Source: Sheuella amnicola
GTDB taxonomy: Bacteria > Pseudomonadota > Gammaproteobacteria > Burkholderiales > Burkholderiaceae_B
Assembly (NCBI RefSeq): GCF_010499255.1
Contig: NZ_JAAGRN010000001.1
Location: 1-64,000, forward strand
Length of the DNA stretch: 64,000 bases
Reading direction: 5' to 3'
The notes beneath the pieces are model-generated. The model had not been told where the DNA came from. It was given only the letters and a program-made list of their open reading frames with translations, and did no database searches. Positions 7,412-16,178 of this stretch are shown here, in pieces; the first letter of the stretch is position 1, and each line of letters begins with the position of its first letter. A program made the translations under genes and the position numbers.

Positions 7412-7543
7412 CAGTAAAAAAATGCCGTTCCAACCGCAGTGAGCCAAGACTCTCAAGCGGTCATTTTCAAAATTCCTAAATCCAAACTCCCTTCGGGACA
7501 TCTTTTCCATCTTAGATGTCCGCTGATTCGTGGGAAATGCCAA
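7412..7543 (-). mobile_element. Probable transposase C-terminal remnant
   Basis: The minus strand encodes EFGFRNFENDRLRVLAHCGW, which resembles the GFRNF-x-NYRLRVL ends seen in some transposases, possibly of the ISL3 type. About 40 codons remain, without the catalytic domain. It lies between the amidohydrolase remnant and the nucleotidase gene and overlaps the right copy of the dispersed repeat. The family call is tentative. Confidence 0.4.
7510..7543. repeat. Imperfect dispersed repeat, right copy
   Basis: This copy contains TTAGATGTCCGCTGATTCGT and matches 213-246 with about five differences and one length change. From here to 7709 I see no gene; the AT-rich stretch 7600-7709 is likely the promoter region of the nucleotidase gene. 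Confidence 0.55.
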
Positions 7544-7709
7544 CCTTCGTCAGTACAAAACATCAGCTCGATCAAGAGCAGATTGCCTCAGTAATACATT
7601 GACCAATATGACAGTTAGTGGTCTGATTGCGAGGAATAAATTGCATTAGATAGCGGTTTCATAATATAAAAAAACTTAGGCATTTTCTTCAAATAAAAAA
7701 CAATAAATC

Positions 7710-9554
7710 ATGTTATTGACTCACTTGAACAGGAAATTGCTGAATTTATTTTCCTCAATCGCTGCCTTAGTCGCACTGATAGGTTGTGCATCTGTAAACG
7801 AGCAGGTGTCTGACAGACAGCCAGTCAAAGTCAAAATTATCGCGATCAACGACCTTCACGGCTATTTGATTCGAGCAGAAAATGCGGAGGTCAATCTTGT
7901 TGATCCTGATGCCTCAAAGGGTCTGACGAGGGTTCAGGTTGGAGGGATTTCATATATCGCCTCTCTGGTTAAAAAATTGAAAGCTGAGAATCCCAACTCC
8001 ATATTTGTGGGTGTTGGAGATCTGATTGGCGGTTCACCAGCTATCTCATCGTTTACTCAGCATGAGGCAACCATCAATATTCTGGGGCAGCTTGGTATGG
8101 AGGTGTCAGTTGTCGGTAATCACGAGTTTGATAAGGGCAAAGAAGAGCTTAAGCGTATCCAATATGGTGGTTGTGCCACAGGAAAAGAAGTCGGTATCGA
8201 AACCTGCGTCAAGAACAATCAATTTCAAGGCGCACAGTTTCAATACTTGGCGGCCAATGTCATTGACCCTCAAACTCAAAAGACGCTATTCCCATCAACA
8301 TATATAAAGGAGTTTGGAAGCATTCGAGTTGGATTCATAGGGGTGACTTTGCTCGAAACACCGAAAGCAACGCGTGGAGCAAATGATCTTATCTTTACTG
8401 ATGAGGTAGAGGTCATCAACTCAAATGCCACTAATCTAAAGGGGCAAGGTGCTGATGCGATAGTTGTACTTCTTCATCAGGGAGGAGGGACTACGGCCCA
8501 AACATTGAACGACAAGCGCTGTCCAGATATCACTGGACCGATTGTTCCAATCATCCAAAGATTGAAAAATGTTGATGCCGTTTTGAGCGGACATACTCAC
8601 AGGGAGTATGTATGCGTCGAACCCAAAACAGGGATCCTGTTCACTCAAGCTGACTACTACGGTAATGTCTTGACAGACATGAACTTTAAGATTGTGCCAG
8701 GCAAAGGAGTGGTGTCTAAAAGTGCTGACAATATGCCGGTCATCACGGATCAGAATAAAAATGTTCCTCGCGGGTATGCCATCCTGAGCAAAGACCCTGA
8801 TGTTCATGTCGAAGTTCAAAGATACAACAAACTTTCAGAAAAAAAACGATCTGAGGTACAGGGCTACACATCAGTTCCCATGCCGCTCATTACGATTCCC
8901 GGAGCCAATTCAAGGAACAACATGGCTGAGCAGGACCTAGGCAACGTTATGGCTGATGCGTTTTTGTCAAGCGCACCAAAATCGATCCAGGCAGACATCG
9001 CGCTCATTAACCCAGGCGGTGTGCGCAGTGGTTTGCGCCGATCCGGTGCGGTGACCTATGACGACATATTTGCTGTGGCACCGTTTGGCAACAATTTGTT
9101 TTATATAGATCTGACTGGCGCGCAGTTGATCCGATTGCTTGAGCAACAATGGGAGAAGCCTAACTGTGACAATAAGCCCTTGGTTATTAAAAACATCAAC
9201 CTGTGCGGTCGTCTGCTACAACCAAGCTCTACATTAACGTACACCTGGGATGTAAGACGTGGTCCCGGTAAAGCATCGGGCAAGGGTGACCTCATCTTGG
9301 TCGATTCGGTCAGAATAGGTCCTAACAAAGAATCACTGGATTTGAAGAAAAAATACAGGATCGTGACGGATTCCTTCCTAGCAGAAGAGGGCGGTGACAA
9401 CTTTACTGTTTTTAAACAAGGCACAGGTTTGCAAGACATTGGCGTGGTCGATATCGAGTCAATCGTTGCCTATATCAAGCAATACCCTAGAGAATCACCC
9501 ATGCCAAAGCCTCAAAAACGTGTCAAATGTAAAGGGTGCCCCGAGCTAGAGTAA
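7710..9554 (+). CDS. 5'-nucleotidase/2',3'-cyclic phosphodiesterase-type lipoprotein
   Basis: The 614-residue product belongs to the UshA-like metallophosphoesterase family, which hydrolyses nucleotides outside the cytoplasm. A lipoprotein signal ends at LIGC (Cys 26). The N-terminal calcineurin-like domain shows NDLHG, GDLIGGSP, GNHEFDKG and LSGHTH, the metal-binding set of this fold. The C-terminal 5'-nucleotidase domain shows NPGGVRSGL, FAVAPFGN and the substrate-clamp region EEGGDNF. It stands alone, with a weak hairpin behind the stop. Nucleotide scavenging for phosphate is the likely role. The exact substrate range cannot be told. Confidence 0.88.
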   Translation: MLLTHLNRKLLNLFSSIAALVALIGCASVNEQVSDRQPVKVKIIAINDLHGYLIRAENAEVNLVDPDASKGLTRVQVGGISYIASLVKKLKAENPNSIFVGVGDLIGGSPAISSFTQHEATINILGQLGMEVSVVGNHEFDKGKEELKRIQYGGCATGKEVGIETCVKNNQFQGAQFQYLAANVIDPQTQKTLFPSTYIKEFGSIRVGFIGVTLLETPKATRGANDLIFTDEVEVINSNATNLKGQGADAIVVLLHQGGGTTAQTLNDKRCPDITGPIVPIIQRLKNVDAVLSGHTHREYVCVEPKTGILFTQADYYGNVLTDMNFKIVPGKGVVSKSADNMPVITDQNKNVPRGYAILSKDPDVHVEVQRYNKLSEKKRSEVQGYTSVPMPLITIPGANSRNNMAEQDLGNVMADAFLSSAPKSIQADIALINPGGVRSGLRRSGAVTYDDIFAVAPFGNNLFYIDLTGAQLIRLLEQQWEKPNCDNKPLVIKNINLCGRLLQPSSTLTYTWDVRRGPGKASGKGDLILVDSVRIGPNKESLDLKKKYRIVTDSFLAEEGGDNFTVFKQGTGLQDIGVVDIESIVAYIKQYPRESPMPKPQKRVKCKGCPELE

Positions 9555-9572
9555 ATAGATTCAAGGTAACGA

Positions 9573-9588
9573 GATCTGCCTGCAGATC
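9573..9588 (+). terminator. Weak hairpin after the nucleotidase gene
   Basis: GATCTG pairs with CAGATC around CCTG, followed by an A/T-rich stretch. The six-pair stem without a clear T run makes it a weak terminator candidate. Confidence 0.35.
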
Positions 9589-9632
9589 AAATTTATTTAA
9601 TGTGAGTAAAGCTTCAAGTAAATGAGCGAATC

Positions 9633-10064
9633 ATGATGAGGATTCCTATCAACTTCTTAACGATGCTATTTGCATTCATTGCGATATGGTGTGGGACGGG
9701 GGGCGATTCATATGCACAAACGAAGCAACCCATTCCCCTAATTGTAGAGGGTCAAATGCAAGGTGCTTTTGCAATGGGCATAGGCCAAACATTGACTGAA
9801 TCCCTGACAGACTCCTCTAACTCAGCTGGCAATGGTGGATGAAACCTGAATCGATATAGGCTTCCACTTAAGGCAGATTGTGCTGTTGGGGAGGCCAGAT
9901 TCAATATTATTCCACCACTGGAGGATGATGAGCCAAGAGGGATTTCAGAGGTGGTTTTTAATCCAGTTCCAGCTGCCATTGTTAATGCAATCGCAGACGC
10001 CACCGGTGTGAGATTCACACAGCTTCCTATCAAGCCGATCGACATAAAGGCAGCACTAAAATGA
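9633..10064 (+). pseudogene. Molybdenum hydroxylase large-subunit remnant with in-frame TGA
   Basis: One frame runs from ATG at 9633 to TGA at 10062-10064, interrupted by TGA at 9840-9842. It begins with a Sec-type signal peptide of about 30 residues ending YAQT. It then jumps to PIPLIVEGQMQGAFAMGIGQ and, after the TGA, NLNRYRLPLKADCAVGE and an ATGVRFTQLP ending. These are C-terminal parts of the xanthine dehydrogenase/isoquinoline oxidoreductase catalytic subunit, normally about 700-770 residues, so some 600 residues are gone. The TGA probably replaces a TGG Trp codon. The end still overlaps the next gene in an ATGA, which preserves the old operon junction. Confidence 0.8.
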
Positions 10065-10582
10065 TAGAAAAAATCAAAATTCAGCTGCGCATCAATGATA
10101 AAGACGTTTCGGAAATAGCGTTTCCAGAGTTGACGTTGGCAGATTTTCTACACGAGAAAATAGGTCTGAGAGGAACTAAAGTTTCCTGCGGGATAGGCGT
10201 TTGTAAGGCTTGCACTGTAGCTGCCAGGAGGCCGGGTCAGTCCAGTTTTGAAAGAATACAGGCTTGTGTCATGCCTGTAGTTGCTTTGAATGGATGCGAC
10301 ATACTGACTGTTGAGGGCTTGGCATCTTCACAATCATTGTCCCTGCAGCAGCAGTCGTTTCTGAAACATTTTTCATTTCAGTGTGGATACTGCGCACCCG
10401 GATTTCTGATGGGGGTGACGCTATTGATCGATCAACTCAAAAGAAAGCCAATCAAACGTGAAAATTTGGATAAACTGATCGAGGAAAATATAGGCGAACA
10501 CATTTGCCGATGTACTGGCTATGCAAAATATTATCAAGCTATTCATGCGATTATTGCAGAGACTCCAGGTCTGGTGGTTTGA
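10061..10582 (+). CDS. 2Fe-2S subunit of a molybdenum hydroxylase (IorA-like)
   Basis: The 173-residue product has the two-domain fold of small subunits of isoquinoline 1-oxidoreductase or aldehyde dehydrogenase types. A plant-ferredoxin-like domain carries CGIGVCKAC and a further Cys (QACVM), and a helical domain carries CGYCAPGF and CRCTGY, each binding one 2Fe-2S cluster. It would pass electrons from the molybdopterin site to an acceptor. Its catalytic partner just upstream is reduced to a fragment, so it is probably an orphan unless another large subunit exists elsewhere. The reading frame itself looks intact. Confidence 0.85.
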   Translation: MIEKIKIQLRINDKDVSEIAFPELTLADFLHEKIGLRGTKVSCGIGVCKACTVAARRPGQSSFERIQACVMPVVALNGCDILTVEGLASSQSLSLQQQSFLKHFSFQCGYCAPGFLMGVTLLIDQLKRKPIKRENLDKLIEENIGEHICRCTGYAKYYQAIHAIIAETPGLVV

Positions 10583-10672
10583 TGTGTTTTTGAGCTTACT
10601 CTGTCGGCAGATTTAACCTTCCACCTGACTATTTTTTACTTCCCAGACTCTTGTAACTGTTTCGTCATTCTT

Positions 10673-11875
10673 ATGAACGCCCCCAAAGACCAAATTGCCT
10701 TCGACATGCTTAAAACCCTGGAGACACAATCCGATGAATTCGTCTCTGTGCGCCGTGATATTCATCAACATCCGGAAATGGGGTTTCGAGAACACCGGAC
10801 AAGTGAACTAGTCGCCAAGTCCCTTGAGAAATGGGGTTACGCCGTGACGCGTGGGATTGGTGGCACAGGAGTAGTGGGGCAGCTAAAGCGCGGCACGGGT
10901 AAAAAGACAGTGGGTATTCGAGCCGATATGGATGCACTACCCATTCAAGAGGCGACGGGTTTACCTTATGCAAGTTGTCATGCAGGCGTGATGCACGCTT
11001 GCGGGCATGATGGCCACACGACGATGTTGCTAGCTGCTGCCAAGCACATCTCTGAAAGTGTGGATTTTGACGGTACGTTGAATTTGATCTTCCAGCCAGC
11101 AGAAGAAGGATTGGGCGGCGCTAAGAAAATGATGGAAGACGGCTTGTTCAAACAGTTTCCCTGCGACGCGGTCTTCGGAATGCATAACATGCCTGGCTAT
11201 CCGCAAGGCCATCTCGTCTTTCGAGACGGTCCCTTCATGGCATCTTCCGATCAGGTGACGATTACGGTCGAGGGAACGGGAGGTCATGGAGCTGTCCCGC
11301 AAAAAGCGGCAGATCCTATTGTTGCCGGATCTGCAATCGTCATGGGTTTGCAAAGCATTGTTGCGCGTAATGTGGATCCTCAGGAAATGGCCGTGATCAC
11401 TGTGGGCTCGTTTCAGGCAGGCCAAGCAAATAATGTGATCCCACAAATTGCGACATTGCGTTTGAGTGTCAGGTCATTGAACAATCAGGTGCGTGATTTG
11501 CTCGAAAAGCGGATTGTCGCGCTTGCACAGGCTCAGGCCGAAAGCTATGGCGTTAAGGCAAAAGTCGAGTATGTACGCAGCTATCCCGTATTGAATAATC
11601 ATCCCAAAGAGACAGACTTTGCGCGGGATGTGGCTGAAGAACTTGTGGGTAAAGATCGCGTGATTAGGCAAGCTCGCGCGTTGACGGGTAGCGAGGATTT
11701 TGCGTATTTCCTGGAACAAGTCCCCGGCAGTTATCTATTAGTTGGTAATGGTGACGGCGAGGGTGATGGGCATGGTGCCTGCATGGTTCATAACCCCGGC
11801 TATGATTTTCATGATGCGAACATTCCAGTCGGTGCGGCGTATTGGTCATTGCTGGTCAAGCGGTATTTGAAGTAG
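10673..11875 (+). CDS. M20-family amidohydrolase (hippurate hydrolase-like)
   Basis: The 400-residue cytoplasmic metallopeptidase-fold enzyme belongs to the M20D group, which hydrolyses N-acyl or amide bonds, as in hippurate hydrolase and IAA-amino-acid hydrolases. Visible motifs are RRDIHQHPEMGFREHRTS near the start, GIRADMDALPI, HACGHDGHT (metal ligands), FQPAEEG (catalytic Glu) and GTGGHGAVPQ in the dimerisation domain, with a late SEDFAYF. Length and motif order are complete. It has its own start 90 bases after the 2Fe-2S gene, and a direct link to that gene is unproven. The substrate cannot be inferred. Confidence 0.88.
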   Translation: MNAPKDQIAFDMLKTLETQSDEFVSVRRDIHQHPEMGFREHRTSELVAKSLEKWGYAVTRGIGGTGVVGQLKRGTGKKTVGIRADMDALPIQEATGLPYASCHAGVMHACGHDGHTTMLLAAAKHISESVDFDGTLNLIFQPAEEGLGGAKKMMEDGLFKQFPCDAVFGMHNMPGYPQGHLVFRDGPFMASSDQVTITVEGTGGHGAVPQKAADPIVAGSAIVMGLQSIVARNVDPQEMAVITVGSFQAGQANNVIPQIATLRLSVRSLNNQVRDLLEKRIVALAQAQAESYGVKAKVEYVRSYPVLNNHPKETDFARDVAEELVGKDRVIRQARALTGSEDFAYFLEQVPGSYLLVGNGDGEGDGHGACMVHNPGYDFHDANIPVGAAYWSLLVKRYLK

Positions 11876-11892
11876 TCGAAACAATCAACTTC

Positions 11893-13056
11893 ATGATCAG
11901 TCGAATTCGCAATCTGGCTACGATTTTATTTTCGGTCGATACGCCCGCCCTATCTGCACAAGAAAGACGTCGTTCCACAGCCGGCGCTTTGCTTGGAATA
12001 GGGTTTTGCGGTCTGATCCTATATTACATTCCGATCTCTTCTCATTGGCTTATTGCTCCGATAGGAGCAAGTGCGGTGGTGCTGTTTACCCTGCCGCATA
12101 GCCCACTCGCCCAGCCCTGGTCGATTATGGGGAGTTATCTTTTCGCGGCATCAGCCGCGCTGTTAAGTGTTGCGCTTATTCCTCAATCACAATTAGCCGC
12201 GGCAGTAGCCGTTGCGGCAACTATCTGGTTGATGGCCAGATTCAATTGTATTCACCCATCTGGTGGAGCTATTGCACTATTTGTCGTGTTGGAGGGGCCT
12301 TACTCGCAAGACAAGATTGGACCAATGCTTGGATTGGTTGCGCTTAACGGAGTGCTCATCTTGCTGGCATCCATATTGGTCAACAATTTGGTGCTTGGCA
12401 GACGATATCCATATCGCCCTAAGGTTGAAGATAAAAATATCCATCAAACCGATGACACGAATCCCTTGGAGCGAAACGGCATTACTCATCCGGATTTGCA
12501 AAGTGCAATGAAAAAGCTCGATACATTCGTTGATGTACAAGAAAACGAGTTGATTCAGATTTATCGATTAGCTGTAGATCATGCATTCGAAAGAAATGTC
12601 GGTTTGACCTGTGGCGACATCATGTCCCGAGATTTGATCACGGTGAATTTCGGCACGAGTCTTGAAGAGGCGTGGAGCCAGCTTCGTAAACACAAAGTTA
12701 AAGCACTGCCCGTTGTCGATAATTTCAATACATTGATCGGGATACTGACCGTTGCGGACTTTTTACGCCAGATGGACGATACGACATCTGCAGGTGTTGC
12801 GATTCGTTTACAAGGGCTACTGAAACGCACTTCTGGCCCGACATCCGAAAAAGCTGAAGTAGTTGGGCAGATCATGTCTTCAAAAGTCTACACTGCCCAG
12901 ACCGATACGCCGATTTCGGAAATCTTGCGACATATGACAGATCACAGTATCCGTCATGTTCCCATTATTGATGATCGTAAAAAAATCATCGGAATCGTCA
13001 CGCAATCGGACCTGTTGGGCGCGTTATATCGACGGCTGGCCCTTTCGGCTGCATAA
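11893..13056 (+). CDS. HPP-family membrane protein with CBS domains
   Basis: The roughly 387-residue product has an N-terminal HPP domain with four to five membrane helices (residues about 25-160, including CIHPSGGA, a variant of the HPP motif). A linker follows, then two CBS domains near the C-terminus (GDIMSRDLITV and GQIMSSKVYTA start them). CBS pairs usually bind adenine nucleotides and gate the attached domain; some HPP proteins have been linked to nitrite transport. I chose ATG at 11893 because an upstream in-frame ATG at 11842 would lie within the preceding gene. The function here is not known. Confidence 0.75.
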   Translation: MISRIRNLATILFSVDTPALSAQERRRSTAGALLGIGFCGLILYYIPISSHWLIAPIGASAVVLFTLPHSPLAQPWSIMGSYLFAASAALLSVALIPQSQLAAAVAVAATIWLMARFNCIHPSGGAIALFVVLEGPYSQDKIGPMLGLVALNGVLILLASILVNNLVLGRRYPYRPKVEDKNIHQTDDTNPLERNGITHPDLQSAMKKLDTFVDVQENELIQIYRLAVDHAFERNVGLTCGDIMSRDLITVNFGTSLEEAWSQLRKHKVKALPVVDNFNTLIGILTVADFLRQMDDTTSAGVAIRLQGLLKRTSGPTSEKAEVVGQIMSSKVYTAQTDTPISEILRHMTDHSIRHVPIIDDRKKIIGIVTQSDLLGALYRRLALSAA

Positions 13057-13096
13057 CTAGTCCGAGATTTTCGATACCTTGTTTTTTGACGCAAGC

Positions 13097-13348
13097 TTAG
13101 TTTTTATTCTTGTTTTGCTTCTTATCGCCGCTTTTACCCTTATCGGTTGGTTGAGCTGACTTTTTTGTATCCGATCCAGGCGCGTACTGTTTAGCGGATT
13201 GCCCAGAACTTTTTTCCTGGCCTGGCGCATATTGCTTTGCGGATTGGCCCGCAGGCTTTGTTTGGCCTGGTGCGTTCGTACTATTGATCTGGGCAAATGC
13301 GGCTGTGCAAGCAAGCGAGGCAACTGCGGAAACTAGAAGCTTTTTCAT
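13097..13348 (-). CDS. Small secreted repeat protein
   Basis: The 83-residue product has a clear Sec signal peptide (MKKLLVSAVASLACTAAFA) followed by a hydrophilic, Lys/Gln-rich mature part. It contains a duplicated block, GQSAKQYAPG, at about residues 33-58. It ends in a Lys/Asn tail. I do not recognise a family; such short Ala/Gln/Lys-rich exported proteins are often annotated as hypothetical. It is convergent with the HPP-CBS gene. Confidence 0.6.
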   Translation of the reverse strand: MKKLLVSAVASLACTAAFAQINSTNAPGQTKPAGQSAKQYAPGQEKSSGQSAKQYAPGSDTKKSAQPTDKGKSGDKKQNKNKN

Positions 13349-13531
13349 TTTGCAAACCCCTAAAAGTTAAGTGCAGTTCATGCTAGCACCGCGAAAGGAA
13401 GTAAAGCAAAATGCAATTGATCTTAAGGGGTATTTTGAAATCGAATGAAACAGACTTTTAGGCAATCAGCGGAGCAGGCTTTGCTTTATGCTATTGTTGG
13501 TTGCAACCATCCGATATCACTAGGAGCTTCC

Positions 13532-14158
13532 ATGTATATCCCGCAGCAGTTCGCCGAAACTCGCGTTGATGAACTGAATCGCATCATCCGTGAAAATTCG
13601 CTTGGCGTATTGGTGACTAAAAATGCGGCGGGGTTTCAGGCAAACCATATTCCGTTCTTGCTGGATCCTGAAAACGGTCCCAACGGTGCATTGATTGCAC
13701 ACGTTGCCCGAGCTAATCATGTTTGGACTGATGTGAAAGACGGGGAAGAAGTGCTGGTGGTGTTTCAAGGCGTGCAGGGATATATATCGCCTAACTGGTA
13801 TCCTGGTAAACAGGAAACGCATCGTCGCGTACCGACATGGAACTATGAAGTCGTCCATGCGCACGGCACGATTCATGTCCATGATGACGAAAGGTTCTTG
13901 CGTGGCGTACTAGCGCGATTGACGCGTCAGCATGAAGCCACCCAGCCTGCACCATGGAAAATGACCGATGCGCCTGCGGACTATCTTGCCGAGCAATTGA
14001 AAAACATTGTTGGAATCGAAATCCGCTTGAGCAAGCTTGAAGGTAAGCGCAAGCTTAACCAGCATCACGAATTGAAAGATCGCGAAGGTGCGATAAGGGG
14101 CTTGAGATCCCAGGGCAATGATGGGCTGGCACAGGCGATGCAGGATGCCAAGAAATAG
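13532..14158 (+). CDS. FMN-binding PaiB-like protein
   Basis: The 208-residue product matches the PaiB/FMN-binding split-barrel family, first described as a negative regulator of sporulation and protease genes in Bacillus and often annotated as a transcriptional regulator. The N-terminus MYIPQQFAET is the typical family start, and motifs ISPNWYP and VPTWNYEVVHAHG are characteristic. I chose ATG at 13532 because AGGAG lies 6 bases upstream; the frame is open for another 29 codons without family similarity. The true role in proteobacteria is unclear. Confidence 0.85.
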   Translation: MYIPQQFAETRVDELNRIIRENSLGVLVTKNAAGFQANHIPFLLDPENGPNGALIAHVARANHVWTDVKDGEEVLVVFQGVQGYISPNWYPGKQETHRRVPTWNYEVVHAHGTIHVHDDERFLRGVLARLTRQHEATQPAPWKMTDAPADYLAEQLKNIVGIEIRLSKLEGKRKLNQHHELKDREGAIRGLRSQGNDGLAQAMQDAKK

Positions 14159-14190
14159 CTTGAATCGGAATGGATAAGCATTTTCATCAC

Positions 14191-14673
14191 ATGAAAACAC
14201 TCATCTTGATGCGACACGCCAAAGCGCAGCATATCAGTTCTGATCTGACGGATTTGCATAGGTCATTGGTGCACCAAGGTATTGAGGATGCAAAGCAATC
14301 CGCAAAAAAGCTGATCAAACATGAACTGAAAATTGATGAGCTGATTTTGAGTCCTTCAACCAGAACCATAGAGACTGCACAAATCCTGAAAGAAGAGCTT
14401 GGCGATCAGATCAAGTCTTGGTCGGTTCAGGAGCGCTTGTACGCATCCGATCTAAACACATTGCTGCGAATAGTGGCCGAAGCTTCAAAAAAGACATCGA
14501 CATTAATGCTTGTTGGTCATAATCCGGAGCTGGATGAAATTGCCGAGCACTTTCTCCACACGCCGCATCATTTGAAAACCGGTGAACTTATCCTTTTCAA
14601 GTTCGACGCGCAATCATGGAACGAAGTAGCCAAGCAAAAACCCACAAAAGTACTCTTTCATGATGAGTTTTAG
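14191..14673 (+). CDS. sixA: SixA-like histidine phosphatase
   Basis: The 160-residue product of the histidine phosphatase superfamily has the catalytic LILMRHAKA box near the N-terminus and VGHNPELDE further down, with a second conserved Arg in LSPSTRTIETA. SixA dephosphorylates phosphohistidine in phosphorelay and phosphotransferase proteins. The family normally starts right at the RHAKA strand, so ATG at 14191 is preferred over 14170. It follows the FMN gene closely and may be cotranscribed. SixA is inferred from size and the RHAKA motif. Confidence 0.75.
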   Translation: MKTLILMRHAKAQHISSDLTDLHRSLVHQGIEDAKQSAKKLIKHELKIDELILSPSTRTIETAQILKEELGDQIKSWSVQERLYASDLNTLLRIVAEASKKTSTLMLVGHNPELDEIAEHFLHTPHHLKTGELILFKFDAQSWNEVAKQKPTKVLFHDEF

Positions 14674-14742
14674 TCCAAATTAAGTTTAGTCAACTGAAGT
14701 AAACTCCACGTTTGACGTAATTTATCCATGTGGAGTCTCGGC

Positions 14743-15576
14743 ATGTCCGATTCGATGTTGCAGTTGGTAAAGGCTTTTTTTCTCGGTGTCGTAGAGGGTA
14801 TCACCGAGTTTTTACCGATTTCAAGCACTGGTCATTTGATCGTTGTCGGTAAATGGATTGAATTCACTTCAACCGAAGGAAAAGCCTTTGAGGTTGTGAT
14901 CCAGTTGGGTTCCATTCTGGCTGTGATGTGGATCTTCCGGCAACGGTTATACAAATTAGTTGGCGGCACTCTGTCGCGCGATCCGGCCGAACTTGCTTTC
15001 ATGCGTAATTTGATCATCGCATTTTTACCGTCGGCGATCATCGGATTTTTATTCATCAAAATTATTAAATCCTTGTTCGAACCATCGACAGTTGCCGTCA
15101 CATTGGTTTTGGGCGGTTTAATCATGCTTTGGGTTGAACGATCCAGGCCCGATGGTCGTCAGCCTGGTCCTGATGTCACTGCTTCGACTCTCGAGGAAAT
15201 CAGTTGGAAGCAGGCGTTAATAGTAGGTTTTGCTCAGTGCCTGGCTATGATCCCCGGCACGTCGCGATCCGGATCGACAATCATTGGTGGAATGCTGGCA
15301 GGCATCGAACGCAAAACAGCGACCGAATTTTCGTTTTTTTTGGCTATGCCAACCATGTTGGCAGCCGCAGGCTACGATATGTACAAAAACGCAAGTGTGA
15401 TTTCCAGTGCGGACATGATTGCCATCGCGGTAGGTTTCCTTTCCGCATTCATAAGTGCGCTGTTGATTGTTCGGGCAGTTTTGGCTTTTATTTCCAACCA
15501 TACATATCGTGTTTTCGGTTGGTACAGGATTGTGCTGGGGTTGATTGTCGGGTTGTGGCTGTATCGTCTAGGTTGA
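14743..15576 (+). CDS. uppP: Undecaprenyl-diphosphatase
   Basis: The 277-residue polytopic membrane protein recycles undecaprenyl diphosphate to the monophosphate carrier for cell-wall synthesis. The two signature motifs are complete: EGITEFLPISSTGHL near the N-terminus and PGTSRSGSTI in the middle. Length equals the usual 270-280. The ATG at 14743 has GGAG upstream and leaves the family-typical N-terminus; an in-frame ATG at 14728 is possible. Loss of this activity gives bacitracin sensitivity in other bacteria. Confidence 0.93.
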   Translation: MSDSMLQLVKAFFLGVVEGITEFLPISSTGHLIVVGKWIEFTSTEGKAFEVVIQLGSILAVMWIFRQRLYKLVGGTLSRDPAELAFMRNLIIAFLPSAIIGFLFIKIIKSLFEPSTVAVTLVLGGLIMLWVERSRPDGRQPGPDVTASTLEEISWKQALIVGFAQCLAMIPGTSRSGSTIIGGMLAGIERKTATEFSFFLAMPTMLAAAGYDMYKNASVISSADMIAIAVGFLSAFISALLIVRAVLAFISNHTYRVFGWYRIVLGLIVGLWLYRLG

Positions 15577-15583
15577 GATCATT

Positions 15584-16171
15584 ATGCTGAAATATAAATT
15601 CGCGCGTGTACTGCTGGCTGGATCCGTTCTAATTGCCTGTGTCAGTACGGCCCAAGCACAGGTGTTCTTCAAAAGTCAGCATCTGGCCGAAAAAATTCTG
15701 GGGCGCTGGTATTCGGAAATTACCCGTGACGATGCCGAGATGCTGACTAAATTTATTGGCGTGACTGAATATTTCAGAAACGGTACGGTCAATTATGAAG
15801 GTCAAATCATCAGTTATGTTAAAGATGATCCTAACGTATCGTATTACTGCGGACACAACGCAACCTATACATGGCAAATCAAGAAAGAGCATTTGTACCA
15901 AACCATGGTTGATGCAAAAGTGTTTCCGAATTACGTGAAAGAGCAGGGAAACGAACTGAACAGCGCGGAGGACATTCAGACCTTGTTGGAATTTTGCGCG
16001 GAGATACAGCGGTTTTATCGAGATGAAAGCCCTAAAGGCAAAACTGAAGAGTATGGTCTGATCCAGATCACGGATGAGAGAATGATCTACCAGTACAAAG
16101 ATGAGAACGGCAAACCCGTGGTCGAAACCGAAACCAAGACTGAGCGTGGTTTCGGTCCCTTCAGACGCTAA
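15584..16171 (+). CDS. Exported protein of unknown function
   Basis: The 195-residue product has a Sec signal peptide of about 25 residues ending AQAQ. The mature part contains two Cys (YYCGHN and LEFCAE) that could form a disulfide, and it is rich in aromatic and charged residues, ending FGPFRR. The HLAEKILGRWYSEI segment resembles lipocalin-like beginnings, but I do not recognise the family. It starts 7 bases after uppP, so the two are probably cotranscribed. It is convergent with a Bug receptor gene. Confidence 0.6.
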   Translation: MLKYKFARVLLAGSVLIACVSTAQAQVFFKSQHLAEKILGRWYSEITRDDAEMLTKFIGVTEYFRNGTVNYEGQIISYVKDDPNVSYYCGHNATYTWQIKKEHLYQTMVDAKVFPNYVKEQGNELNSAEDIQTLLEFCAEIQRFYRDESPKGKTEEYGLIQITDERMIYQYKDENGKPVVETETKTERGFGPFRR

Positions 16172-16178
16172 CGATGAC

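Noticed and set aside
9840-9842. Selenocysteine codon in the molybdenum hydroxylase
   Set aside because: The position is not an active-site residue, most of the protein is missing, and no recoding hairpin is apparent.
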